A stretch of DNA of 64,000 bases from Hydrangea macrophylla (Eukaryota > Streptophyta > Magnoliopsida > Cornales > Hydrangeaceae). A model generated the notes under the pieces. It was not told the origin of the DNA. It did no database searches and worked only from the letters and a program-made list of their open reading frames with translations. The translations under genes and the position numbers were made by a program. The stretch lies in assembly GCA_033977485.1 (NCBI GenBank), contig CM066998.1:29203501-29267500 (forward strand), in the 5' to 3' direction. Within the stretch, counting starts at the first letter, position 1. Every line of letters starts with the position of its first letter. Shown in pieces: positions 12,241 through 24,034 of the stretch.

Positions 12241-12356
12241 CTGTTCAGCGCGGCAGTCCAGATACTGCCGCGGCAGTCCGTGACTGCCGCTGCGGCATTC
12301 ATCAAATGCCGTTGCGGCACTTCATGACTGCCGCGCGGCATTCATCAAATGCCGCG
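12241..12356. repeat. GC-rich hairpin cluster in LTR of element A
   Basis: Consecutive inverted repeats with stems such as GCGGCAGT/ACTGCCGC, CGGCAGTC/GACTGCCG, CGGCATT/AATGCCG and GCGGCATT/AATGCCGC, loops of 3-9 nt. It is a GC island in an AT-rich LTR. A related but differently rearranged cluster is in element B at 17060-17390. Confidence 0.8.
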
Positions 12357-12823
12357 GCCATTAATGGATTGCCGCATTTTTGTCAGTCTTACTTTATCAG
12401 TTTTTGTTCTTATTCGCATGCGCATACGTATTGCTCTGCAAAATACAGACTTTAAAAGCGAACGGCAGTCAGAAATCTGTGGCGGCACTTGGTGAGTGCT
12501 GGCACGGCACTCTGTGACTGCCGTGCGGCAGTCACTGAGTGCCGCGGCAGCCCGTCGTGTGCCGGTTTTGGCTAAAATTCTCCCTTTTGGATTTTTCTTT
12601 TTTCAAAGCAAAATGATCCTTGAGGATATTTTCCGAAAATCGTATTTTATACCTGAATTCTCCTAAATACCTGGTATTTTCTCTTTTCTGTGAAATTTTA
12701 CCGCGTTCTAGAGAACTTTCTGAAGAGCTTGGAATACTTCGAATCTTCCGGTCCTTGTCATCATTGGACGTGGAGGTGACGCTCTCCTAAATTCGACGGT
12801 CGGTCAAAATTGGGGTGCCTACA

Positions 12824-13774
12824 GTGACCCCCTGAATGCCCTCCATTTGATCCATAACTGGGCCTCCGATACCGGTTCGGTTGTTCTTCTTTCTTGATCA
12901 CTCCTTCTTGAATCGCGTCTTCTATCTTGGTTCCCACATCGAACACCTCGGCAAAAGTGTTGATTGACTGAAACCTCATCTTCTCCTGATAGACTGGCTG
13001 CAGGTTTTTCATTAACATTCGGATTTGGTCTTTTTCTGATGGCCTCTGTACCATTTTTGCGGCTTTCCCTCTCCATCGGCTCAGATACTCAGCAAACGAT
13101 TCTTTGTTCCCTTGCCTGGTCGTTTCTAGATCTCGAACAGTGACGTCCAGGTCTTGATTATACTCATACTGGGCCACAAACGATTTTACGACTTCTTCCC
13201 AAACTCTGGTTTTGCTTGGCTCAAGTATAAGGTACCATGATAGAGCAGCTCCCATTAAGGTTTGTTGAAACAGAATGGCCATCATGGGAGTGCTTAGACC
13301 GCTAGGCTGAAAAGCTCCTATGCACATCCTTACGTGGCTGCAAGGATTGCCAGTCCCATCAAATTTGTCAAAAACCGACATTTTGAACCTGGCAGGCAGT
13401 GTTTCGCGTACTCCGTCATACAACCCTTCCAGTTCCATTAGGTAGGTATCCACTCCCTGAGCCTTGCGCATTACCCTTTCCAACTTTTCTATCTTCTCAG
13501 TCAGCAGCTTCTCCTTCTCATCTTTTTCTCTGTCCCTGTTGGCCCTTAATGCGTCATTCCATTGTGCTTCCTGATCGTCGAACCAATCCCCGTCCCCTCC
13601 TCCCAAAGGCGGGTCTATAACAGGCGGATTCATTTGTGGTGGTCGGCGATTCAGCTCTTCTATCATTCCCATCATGCGGTTCATGTTCTCGGCCTGTCTT
13701 CTCATCTGTTCCGCTTGCTGTTCGATTAGTACCCTTAAACCGGACATTTCTTCGTTGTTTCTCTCTTCGGCCAT
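12824..13774 (-). pseudogene. Element B gag N-terminal part, truncated by insertion
   Basis: ATG at 13772-13774, chosen by identity with the MAEERNNEE start in A. About 317 intact gag codons follow: a Gln/Met/Arg-rich N-terminus with proline-rich linker, then the gag core with FDGTGNPCSHV, GAALSWYL, FVAQYEYNQD and a YRRPSYGSNGG basic tail. It has none of the stops seen in A. The frame runs on past 12824 for 21 more codons only because LTR sequence of A happens to be open until 12761. The in-frame upstream extension to 14089 is leader sequence and is not conserved with A as coding. Confidence 0.88.
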
Positions 13775-14826
13775 GTCAGCACGTCCTCTCCTTACTAGCC
13801 TTGCTGTGGGGTCCCTAAACCACGCTTGATTTGCTATTTTCGCTCCTCCAGTAAATTTTAAATTTTTTAGAAGACCTTTTACCTTTATTTTAACAAAAAC
13901 TTTTATTTTGTATATCATGCGGATGCAATGCATGTGTGCATGTGTGCCTACTCTATATGCCAAAAAGAAGAAAAATCCTAATCCTAACACATAAGCACAT
14001 AAACACATAAGATCTTCACTCATGTCAAGTACGCCAATTTCTCCTCTCATTGTGATCCTTACTACCCTCTCAGAGGTGAGATTTTTCAAAAATGATTCTC
14101 AAAGATTTTTAATCTTTTATTAGAAGATGTTTGGGTTTCTTTAAAATTCATTTGAAGAGTTTTTTTTTTTTTTTTTGAAAATAACTTCAAAGATTTTTCG
14201 AATTTATTTCTTTGCGAAATTGATCAAGTGAAAATATACCTTAACAAAGGAAATTTCGATTCGAAAGGAGAAGAAAGATTTTTTTTGCATTTCTTTGAAA
14301 GAGTGAATGAATAATAAAAAAACTTTGGATAGAGGAAATTCTTTAGGTAGGAGGATCACATGATCGGATTATCACCGTACTTTTCATGAATTCGGATGCA
14401 TACAAGGTCAATGATGCTTAACGAAACATGATATAAGAAGTATAATTTCATAATCAAGGTTCAGCATATTCTCCAAATGTCGTGGAATATGAGGAGGAAT
14501 TGCTAAAAGGTGATTAAAAGATTATACATCTTTCATCAAGCAAGTATCATCATCATCTCAAGTAATCCCTTCCGGGCACACAAAACTTCCTAGCACATAA
14601 TCCTGATCAAGAATTGATTTCCTAAGATTGAAAGGTTCTACAGAAACTATTATGCAAAGGCTGGATTTTGGTCAAATAAGGGACCCTTGACACACACCCG
14701 ATAGGATGCTTCATATACCAAATCATGGTATGAGATCAAGGGTGATCACACAGTCCCATGATGACTTGACCGACCGGGTTGCCCCGAGCCTCCAAGGTCA
14801 TAGTTCCGCGCAATCGACTGGCTGGA
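13775..14826 (-). other. Element B leader, ending at a deletion
   Basis: Homologous to the leader of A (6220-7276). At about 14826 the alignment jumps: the next base matches A at 7584. About 307 bp, including the primer site and the LTR end, are missing. No gene is seen. Confidence 0.8.
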
Positions 14827-17641
14827 CATGAGAGAGGAAGGAGCCCGTCAGACTAAAACACCATCTCTCATCCTATCTTGTGATAGGCCTCTACTCAACA
14901 TCCTTTTAATCAAATTTATTAATCTAAGCACGCCCTCAACTAATACATATATACATATACATCACAAAAGCATATCCAAAGGGTGTAAAATTGCCAATGA
15001 CAAAATATCATTCATAAGCCACATATTTCAAGTAGCAAGCAATTATGATATGCAATAAGGAACAAGAGAACTTACCCGGGATCCAGCAGCGATATTTAAA
15101 CGTGCGATGCATACAAACGAAAGAAAATCCTAAGAAAGAGTCTCTAATCATATATACATATAGGGCAAGCTCCTAATTCTAAGGTGTCGCGCATGAGGTT
15201 GAAAATCGATAAAGTCAAGGAATAAAATAAACTAGAAGGGAGATGAGAAATTGTACCTCAAATGCGATACAAAAAAAAGATTAGTCCACATGCTTCACAT
15301 AATAATATGATGTCAAATAATCAATCCTAATTCCCTAGCTTAGATCTAACAAGCATGAAATCCAACTTTATTCAATACCTAGTTCTAATCATGGGCATTA
15401 GATGAACATGGATGAGTGAATGTAAACAAGAATGAAACATGGATTTATTCACTAATTTGGATCACTTAACCTCTGGATTTAAGCTAAATTATCGTTATTC
15501 AAAACATGATTTGAATCTCAAGACATTAAGGAACCATTTGAGTTGAAATAAATAAGATTAGACAAAAACAGTAGCAGTTTTTTATGAATTACAGAGAGTA
15601 GACCAGATCTTAAAAAAAAGAAATAAAATACTTCCAACCGTTGGATCTTAATGATATTTGGATATGTTATGCCTCTGTGAGTCTAGTTTCTAATCCAGAA
15701 AGAAAATCAAGGTTTGAACAGTTAGATCTCCGGGAATGTGGAAACCACTAGGCGTCGCTCAGCATTTTACAACTCTCTATCCAGAGATCTTGTCTGATTT
15801 TTTAAAAATAGCAAACAAATCCGAATTGCTTCATTCTTTTTAGGGAACCTTCATAACACATTAAGGTTCTTATAAACAATTATTAGAGGTCAGGAAAACT
15901 TGGTTAGAGCTCTGATCTATCAATTTTAAAACCGGTTTTCTGTTCTGAAACTATTCTGAAATTCTGGACAGATTGTGGTTGTCTCACAAAACCCATGATC
16001 AAACCTTTCTAAACATAAAACCACCTCAAAACAAAAATTACAGTGATAAAACGATGTGTTATTGACACTTTCCCGTTGGTTTCACTTGATTTCAACGGTT
16101 AGATTTTGAACTAAAAATCATTGATCAAAAAACAGTTTGTGAACTCACTGTTTTTATTTTGCTAGTTCAACTTTGTTGGTTAACCTCAACTATTAAAACA
16201 TGAAGTTGAGATTAAACTGAACTACTTTTTCTACCTTTTGATGGTCCTTGAAGACTAAAAAAAAACACTTTACACTTATGGATTTTGATGAAGTATGAAA
16301 TGAACTTCTCAAAATTCCAAACAATGAACTCAAACTTTATAGACCAAAGCTTGAATTCAACTTATTACTCCTACCATTTGATGGTCATGGGAGATAAAGA
16401 CATGACTAATGCTCCTAAGTTTCAAAAACAATAAGGGAATGACTTCATTGGATACCAAGTTTAGAGGATCCAAGTCATGAGCATGGACTTGGATCCACCT
16501 ATATGAAACAAAGTGATGATCAAACTTTTGACTCTCATGTAAAGCATAGGCTTACATGGGATTCAAAGGATCATACTCAAGAGATCAAGAGAGATATTGA
16601 AGATCTACAAGGCCCTCAAGAGAAGAAAATAAACAAGGGAATGGAAGGAAGAATTGGAAAAAAAAAAAAAAAAAACTCCTAAGCTTACGTGATAAATAAA
16701 GAGAATAGCAAGAGGTTTTAAGATTAGAGATCCAAAAGAATAAGAGAGTATATAAATAATCTATGGTTAGAGGATCACCTCCAAATTATCCTCAAAGTTT
16801 TCTTTTCTTTGAAGATCTTCCAAGCTCTTCTAGTTCTCTCAACTCTCTTTTCTCTCAAAAAAAATATTGGTGAAGTGATGGATGTTGCATGTAGTGGGTA
16901 GCTCTTGTTGTCTTTTTTTTCCTTCTTTTTTTCAAGGAAGATCCCTTCTCTTTTATAGGCAAAATTACCAGGTATTTTTGGTGAATTTCGGAGCAAAAAA
17001 CAGGTGTAATTCTCTCATTTGGTGGTACAATGTGTACCTTCTGAAATTAGGCAGACTGCTGCCCAACGTGGCAGTCCAGAAACTGTCGCGGCACTACGCG
17101 ACTGTAGCGCGGCATTCATCAAATGCCGCGGAAATTAATGGATTGCCGTGTTTTTGTCAGTCTTACTTTATCAGTTTTTTGTTCTTATTCGCATACGCAT
17201 ACGTATTGCTCTGCAAAATACAGACTTTAAAAGTGAACGGCAGTCAGAAATTGTTGGCGGCACTTGGTGAATGCCGGCCCGGCACTTGGTGAATGCCGGC
17301 CCGGCACTTGGTGAATGCCGGCCCGGCACTCTATGACTGCCGTGCGGTACTCAGTGAGTGCCTCGGCAGTTCGCCGTGTGCCGTTTTTAGCTAAGATTCC
17401 CTCTTTTAGATTTTCTTTTTTCCAAAGCAAATGATTTTTGAGGATTTTTTCCGAAAATTGTGTTTTATACCTGAATTCTCTTAAATACCTAGTATTTTTC
17501 TCTTTTCTGTGAAATTTTACCGCGTTTAGAGAACTTTCTGAAGAGCTTGGAATACTTCGAATCTTCCGGTCCTTGTTATCATCGGATACGGAGGCGACAC
17601 TCTCCTAAATTCGACGGTTGGTCAAAATTGGGGTGTCTATA
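14827..17641 (-). repeat. Element B 5' LTR, U5 end deleted
   Basis: About 2,815 bp aligned to the LTR of A; on the minus strand it starts at 17641 (TATAGACACCCC, a decayed TG start). The last roughly 160 bp are lost in the deletion. It contains the uninterrupted target sequence of G1 near 16100, the conserved hairpin at 14872-14887 (CCTATC/GATAGG, loop ACAA on the element strand), an A run at 16660-16675 and a GC-rich hairpin region 17060-17390. No gene is supported. Confidence 0.88.
17259..17330. repeat. 22-bp tandem triplication in LTR of element B
   Basis: GGCACTTGGTGAATGCCGGCCC-type unit starts at 17259, 17281 and 17303, with a partial fourth at 17325. Each unit makes a CCGGCA/TGCCGG hairpin. 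Element A has a single related unit near 12482. Confidence 0.9.
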
Positions 17642-19181
17642 GACACAAAATCACTATCAACAATAGCCGTACAACAACAATAACCAATATCAAGGGTAAT
17701 AAAATAAGCAGTCCCAGCCATTCAATCAAAATTGATCAAATAACTACAACCAAGCTCAACCCTCTAATAATCAACAGTCAAATGTGTACGTGCCACCATA
17801 CAAAAAGGTGCAAGAAGAAGATCCACTCTCTAATGCGATCTTAACACAACAGTTTCAAATGATGAGTAAAATGTCCACTACATTAGAGAGAATGGATGCA
17901 CGACAAGAGGGATCGGGTGGAATGTTTCCTGCCCAACCACTTCAAAACCCTAAGGGATACAACAATGGTCCCAATAATCAAGAACATGCTAAAGCCGTGA
18001 CTACGCTGAGAAGCGGCAAGATTATAGGGCAGAAAATGCCTCTCTCTACTCCTAATGAGTATGAAGAGGAAGAAGTGGTAAACAAGAACGAACCTTCTAC
18101 TCAGGAAGAGGAGCCATCCTCTAATAACGAACCATTAGATTCAAAAGATGAAACTCCTAAAGAAGTACAAAAGGTTGAGAGAAGGCCTGGAAAGGAACCC
18201 GCTAATGATAATTTACCAAAATACCCTTTCCCCGCGCCTTATCCTCAAAGGCTAAAGAAACCCAAAAATGAGACTAAGAATCAAAAATTCTTGGAATTGT
18301 TTAAACAAGTCAAAATAAACCTTGCACTCCTTGATGCAATCAAACAAGTGTGGACCTATGCTAAGTATCTTAAAGATTTATGCACGATCAAGAGGAGGCA
18401 AAGTGTGAAGAAACACGCTTATGTCGCTTGCCAAGCAAGCGCAATCATACAAAATGAATTGCCCTCGAAACTCAAAGACCCCGGTACTCCCACTGTCTCA
18501 CGTGAAATTGGGAATCAAAGAATAGACAACGCACTCCTCGATCTAGGGAGCATAAATCTTCTACCATATTTAATTTATAAACAACTAGGGTTAGGTGAAT
18601 ACAAACCCACCTAAGTTGCATTATAATTAGTAGATAGGTCGGTTAAATACTGGAGAGAGGTGTTGGAGGACATACTCATGCAAATAGGCTCGTTTGTCTT
18701 CCCAGTTGATTTTGTAATTCTAGACACTAAACCTATGTCTAACCTATGTGCACAAATCCCGGTGATATTTGGACGTCCATTTCTAAACACAATTGATGCC
18801 ACGATAAAAATAAGAAGTGGTACAATGACTATCGTATTCGAGAACATAACCGCAACCATAAAAATCTTTTCAAATCCCCGACCTCAAGAATACGAGGATG
18901 AGGAAGAAGTAAACTACATCGAGACGGTCATTAAAGATGAGGCCGATTTGGTTGATTACAAAGATCCTTTGGAGGTAGTGGTGTCACAATTTGATGTTGT
19001 CTACCAACCTAAAAACTCTACTCCATTGGTCACCGACCTAAATCTAACTTGCCTCATGATGGAAACGAAAGAGGAGGATAAAGCTAAATGCATGTTAAAG
19101 GAGCTTGGTCACAATTTGATGTTAGTCATGCCCTCTAATTTTCAGTTTCCCGATTTGGAGTTAAAGGAGCTTCCAAAGTAG
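17642..19181 (+). pseudogene. Element C gag end and aspartic protease
   Basis: The open stretch 17784-18614 covers the Gln/Asn-rich gag tail, the ITTLRSGK-like segment near 18000, a Lys/Glu/Pro-rich linker, and the protease start with ALLDLGSINLLPY near 18530-18570 (a DLG active site instead of DTG, usual for Athila). TAA at 18612-18614 and further stops before 18650 interrupt it. The frame resumes at 18660-19181 with FPVDFVILDT and IFGRPFLNT, the second half of the protease. Other Athila elements read through here without stops, so this is decay. Confidence 0.85.
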
Positions 19182-21991
19182 CTCAAATGTGCTTTTCTAG
19201 GGACTGAAAAGACTTACCCTGTTATCATATCATCCACTCTAAGTATTGAACAAGAGGTTAAATTAATTCAAATGTTGAAACAACATAAGGGAGCATTGGG
19301 ATGGACTATTGCCGATCTCAAACGCAGAAGCCCATCTGTCTGCACCCATAAAATATACTCGGAGGAAAACGCTAAACCTTCACGATAAATGCAAAGGAGT
19401 CTAAATCCCAACATGCAAGAAGTAGTCAAAAACAAAGTCTTAAAACTACTTGATGTTGGGATCTTTTATCCTATTTCTGACAGCCCTTGGGTTAGTCCAA
19501 CTCAAGTGGTACCAAAGAAGGTAGGCATAACATTTATTCCGAATAAAGACGGCGAATTGGTACCAACACGCATCCCCACCGAATGGCCGATGTGTAGCAT
19601 TAGCGAAAATTGAATACCGTGACCTGAAAAGACCACTTTTCTTTATTGTTCATTGATCAAATGCTAGAACAAGTGGTGGGTCATAAGTACTATTGCTTTT
19701 TGGATGGATACAGTGGTATAACCAAATCAAAATTGCTCCTGAAGATCAGGAGAAAACAACTTTCACTTTTCCATTTGATACTTTCACTTATCGTCGTGTG
19801 CCCTTCAGTTTATGCAATGCACTTGCTACTTTTTAGCAGTGCATGTTGAGTATTTTCAGTGATATGGTCGAACAAATATTTGAAGTATTTATGGTTGATT
19901 TTTTGGTGTTCGGCCATAGGTTCGAAACTTGCTTAGACAATTTGGAACATGTGTTAGCATGATTCAAGGACAAACACTTAGTATTAAATTGGGAAAAGTG
20001 TCACTTTATGGTGACCAAAGGAATTGTCCTCGGTCACATTATTTCTGATAAAGGTATCCATGTAGATAAAGCGAAAATCGATATAATCTCGAACCTACCT
20101 ATCCCTCGTATAGTCAAAGACATCCAATCTTTTTTGGGGCATGCGGGATTCTTTCGTCGCTTTATCAAAAATTTTAGTGCGATCTCTCGACCACTGTGTC
20201 AACTGTTACCTAAAGATACGCCATTCGAATGGTTAAAAAACTGTCAAACATCTTTTGATGCACTAAAAGAACACCTTACCTCTGCACCGATAATACATGC
20301 ACCCGACTGGGGTTTGCCATTCGAACTAATGTGCAATTCTAGCGACTACGCTATTGGCGTAGTTCTAGGACAGATGAAGGATAATAAGCCTTACGTAATC
20401 AATCTGCTATGCCAGTCGAACGCTAAATGAGGCTCAAATGAATTATATAACTACTAAAAAAGACGTACTAGCTATAGTCTTCGCTTTAGATAAATTCAGG
20501 TCTTATCTGATAGGATCCCCTATTGTCTGTTTCACAGACCACTCGGCCCTTAAATACATGTTGTCCAAGAAAGATGCGAAATAATGGCTGATTTGTTGGA
20601 TACTCCGACTCCAAGAATTTGATATCACAATCAAAGATAAAAAGGGAGTAGAGAATCTGGTCACCGACCATTTATCTAGGTTAATGTTCGTTGATAATTT
20701 TGAGCCGCTACCAATTAAAGATGAATTCCCAGATAAGCAACTGATGACTGTCTTGGGTTTGCCCTGGTATGCGAATGTAGTAAATTATCTAGTTACGGGA
20801 GAGACCTCGAGTCATTGGTTAAATCAAGACAAAAAATGATTCCTCTCATTCGTACGTCATTTTTTCTTTGATGACCCATACCTTTTCAAGTATTACAGTG
20901 ATCAGGTCATCCGACGTTGCGTTCCAAATGAGGATATAATCGTGATCTTAGCCTCATGCCACTTTGAAGCCTGGGGTGGCCACTTTGCTTCACAGAAGAC
21001 CGCACGGGTTTCTATTGGCCTACCATATTCAAGGATGCCCACGAATTCTATGCCTTTAACTCCCATAATCACAATCAAAATTTTTGATTGTAGGGACATA
21101 GATTTCATAGGCCCATTCTCGAAGTCAAATAACTACGAGTACATACTCCTTGCGATAGAGTATATCTCAAAATGGGTAAAGGCAATCCCAACAAGGCGAA
21201 ATGATCATTGAATAGTTATTTCTTTCTTAAAAGAAAATATCCTTTCGTGTTATGGAACCCCAAAGGCATTAATTAGTGACCAAGGAAAGCACTTCTGCAA
21301 TAGTTCCTTGGAGTCACTGCTAAAAAAGTATGGGGTTAACCATAAAATCGCCTTAGCCTATCACCCACAAACTAACGGGCAGGCGGAATTGGCAAACCGA
21401 GAAATAAAACATATTCTCGAGAAAATGGTTAGTTCAAACCGAAAAGACTGGGCATACAAGTTGACCGATGCTCTATGGGCGTACCGTACTGCTTACAAAA
21501 CAAACCTGGGAATGTCCCCATATAGGCTAGTGTACGGAAAGGCATGTCATCTCCCCGTCGAAATCGAGCATAAAGCTCATTGGGCGACGCGCTCATTAAT
21601 CTTTGATATTAAAGTGGCAGGTCAGCTCAGAAAACTCCAACTCGTAGAGCTCGAGGGAATTCATATAGATGCGTATGACTCTGCGATGTTGCATAAGGAA
21701 AGGTTGAAGGCTCACCACGATAGAACTATCTTTCGCAAATCATTCGAGCTGGGGCAGAAAGTCTTACTGTACAATTCTCGCCTTCACCTCTTTCCTGGGA
21801 AGCTCCGATCTCGCTAGATAGGTCCTTTCATTGTTAAATCTGTCTTTCCACATGGGGCCATCAAACTCATAAATCCAAAGAATGATGAGATCTTCAAGGT
21901 TAATGGCCAACGATTAAAGCCATTCTTCAAGAATTTCCAAACGGGAGTTGAGCACATCCAGCTGGATGAGCCCAACTATTCTTCTACTTAA
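19182..21991 (+). pseudogene. Element C reverse transcriptase, RNase H and integrase
   Basis: RT pieces lie at 19389-19613 and 19646-19849 in different frames (DKMLEQVVGH and YYCFLDGYSG type motifs). The catalytic box reads FMVD at 19888-19899, so one of the two paired Asp residues is gone. RT end and RNase H follow at 20008-20690. The integrase N-terminus near 20950-21080 runs from YWPT into MPL and lacks the second zinc half (C-x2-C). The DDE core at 21100-21420 retains [14 protein letters not shown] and NREI. The C-terminal part ends at TAA 21989-21991. Several frameshifts and nonsense codons are present. Confidence 0.83.
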
Positions 21992-22136
21992 AACGCCAAA
22001 GTGCAATCGCAAATTGTTGTTGTATTCTTTACTTTTACTACATTTAGTTTCTTTTCATCTATTTCTGTTTTATTTCCTCTTTTGGAGTGTAACTGCGCAT
22101 TTAATCTGCTATTCCATATTATCTCTCCCCTGCAGA

Positions 22137-23072
22137 ATGTTAAAAATGAGAGACGACGATGTCCATTCAATCGGGTCATGGGCGGATTTAGAATACCAAA
22201 ACCCTCCCTGGACCGCCGAGGAGATTGCATTCTGCCTATCTCCTTATCAAGGGGTCGGGGCAGATGATGTAGTTGACTTGACCCAAGGTACATCCCTTAT
22301 AATCTTGCCCTCCTCAACATTAATCCTTTTGAGCATATGGACTTTCCTAAAGAGGAAGGTGAACTGGAGGGGTATTTCATCAGGGAAGTTGATGATGCCC
22401 ACTTGGAACAGTAGGAAAACGACTTGATGTGGGAAGCATGGGTTGAAGAGGATTTATAGGATGTGGTGCCCAAATGCCATAATGTTGTTTTCACATATGT
22501 GGATGGCTTCATCGTCATCGCCTCGGTCCCCTACATCTTTGCGCACACGAGCTATTTGTTGTTCCAGCTTCAATGCCCCCTACCTGCTAGTGCACATCGT
22601 TCTATCACTCCAATAGTGAGGTTAATTCATTGTCACATCTAATTTTCTTTTCGTCTTTCTTTGTTTGTTCCTTTCTTTTTGTTCTTACGCTTGTTTTATT
22701 AAATTTCTTTCCTTTTTTGTTTTTTTGTTGTCTTTGTCCAGGATTATCACTATGTTTCACAATATTATTCTAGTGTTCCTTTCACACCAACTATTTCATG
22801 GACCTGGACCTCACATAGGATCTCCTGGCACTCCGCTGCAAGAGAGCAACCAACTGAGGTATACTTCATTATCTTTGACATCGTCAGGCTCACCCGAATC
22901 ACCTCTTACTTGCACTTTTAACTCTTTGGAGGTTTCAAACACTCTCAACGATGTTCTAGACGCTTTCAAATCTTTCTGGAATCGTGAATTATCAAGTTTG
23001 GACCACATTTTTGAAGATTCGGCGGGGTATGAAGCGATGATGGAAGAAGAGATTTTCATGTTCGAAGATTAG
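22137..23072 (+). pseudogene. Degraded frames after integrase in element C
   Basis: Two weak open stretches. 22137-22427 starts near an MLKMRDDDVHSIGSW segment and breaks into another frame with PKEEGELEGYFIREVDD, then stops. 22665-23072 encodes a hydrophobic start and an acidic tail ending FMFED. I do not recognise either. They sit where Athila elements carry extra frames, so they may be remnants of one post-integrase protein, or partly untranslated sequence. Confidence 0.35.
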
Positions 23073-23342
23073 TGACCCACTTCAGTTGTGTCTTGTCTTT
23101 TGATTCATCTTTTCTCAATTGAAGTGTATTGCTGGACAAAGAACTGTTAGTTTTGTTTTTAATTTAGTTTTTCTTTGTAATAAGGTCTTAAATGCCAATT
23201 TGGGAATTTTATTTTTGCAAAATGGATGCTATTAAAGAGTTATATTTATAAAATTTGCAACTTTTTACTATGTTGATGGTGAATTCTGGCTTACATGTTT
23301 GCTTTTACACTATTTTTAGATTATTCTTGTATGTCCATCTCT

Positions 23343-23524
23343 GTTTATATCAGTTGGGGGCACACTGGGTTTTTGTTCAAAGTGTCTTTAAAATTTTGTG
23401 TTTGATCGATTGAACACTTTTTGATCGATCGAAGTTTTCAACCATCAAGCGCTTGAATGAGCCTCAATCGATTGCAAGTTCGATCGATCAAACTAGTTCA
23501 ATCGATCGAGATGTGTATTTAAAT
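23343..23524 (+). promoter_or_regulatory. Internal polypurine-like site, CGATCGATCG array and TATA-like box in element C
   Basis: CAGTTGGGGG at about 23351-23360 resembles the element's polypurine tract. An array of CGATCGAT palindromes spans 23404-23510, followed at once by TATTTAAAT (about 23516). A CT-rich stretch and untranslated sequence lead to a second array (23858-23948) and, after TTTTAG, the ATG at 24035. The layout repeats that of the LTR promoters, so an internal promoter for the downstream frame is possible. Confidence 0.4.
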
Positions 23525-24034
23525 GAGGCATCTCTCAGATGTTTCATTAGTTCTCTCTCTCCCTCATCACTCTCGAGCGATTGTACATAGAGAGGAGAGC
23601 TCGGGGTGATTCATGCACTGCTCGTTATCCACACATCCGTTGAGAAATCCTTGAGGTTCTAAATCATCACCATCATCTCATTCTCTCCCCACTGAGATTC
23701 CACGCAATGTACGGGTCATCTTTAAAACCCCTCCCCTTAGTTTTTAATATTAATCTGGTGGGGGTGCCCCTCATTGACCCTAAGACCTATTTGTTGTTGT
23801 TTTAATCTTGTACCTTGTTTTCTCGTTTCATTTCTGTGTTTGTTTTACCAACTGTGTTCGATCGATCGAATTGGGCTCAATCGATTGGGCTCAATCGATT
23901 GATCCCAATCCTTGTTCAATCGATCGAAAATTCTTCGATGGATCGAACAAGTGCAGTGACAGATTCTATCTTTTGTTCTGTTTTCCTATTTTAATTTGTC
24001 TTTTCTTTTTATTTTGAATTTTAGGTCTCCCACC

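Larger units (their letters stand above)
1..12823 (-). mobile_element. Element A: Tat-lineage Ty3/gypsy LTR retrotransposon, 3' end off window
   Basis: Reading the minus strand, the order is 5' LTR (12823-7426), primer site, long leader, gag, protease, G-patch, reverse transcriptase, RNase H, second RNase H, integrase; the integrase runs off position 1. The second RNase H after a degenerate first one is the hallmark of the Tat lineage. The right border is exact: LTR sequence ends in CA at 12823 and the next base continues the gag frame of another copy (element B). The left LTR and the matching target duplication lie outside the window. The 5' LTR is split by solo LTR G1. Six in-frame stops and no visible frameshift show it is decayed but not ancient. 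Confidence 0.93.
7426..12823 (-). repeat. Element A 5' LTR, split by solo LTR G1
   Basis: On the minus strand it starts TGTAGGCACCCC at 12823 and ends ...ATCCACA at 7426, next to the primer site. Without the inserted G1 and its 5-bp duplication it is about 2,933 bp. Element B's LTR (14827-17641) aligns along its length. Contents include the conserved GTGGCGACTC motif (7476-7485 region), a 16-nt hairpin at 7628-7643, and a GC-rich hairpin cluster at 12241-12356 and about 12460-12565. No coding frame in it is supported. Confidence 0.92.
12824..17641 (-). mobile_element. Element B: second Tat-lineage copy, cut by element A
   Basis: Same family and strand as element A. Only the 5' portion is in the window: partial gag, leader and a damaged 5' LTR. 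Its gag is interrupted at 12824 by the LTR border of A, so A inserted into B; the rest of B lies left of the window. Its own right border is the LTR end at 17641, beyond which Athila-type sequence begins, so B inserted into C. Confidence 0.9.
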
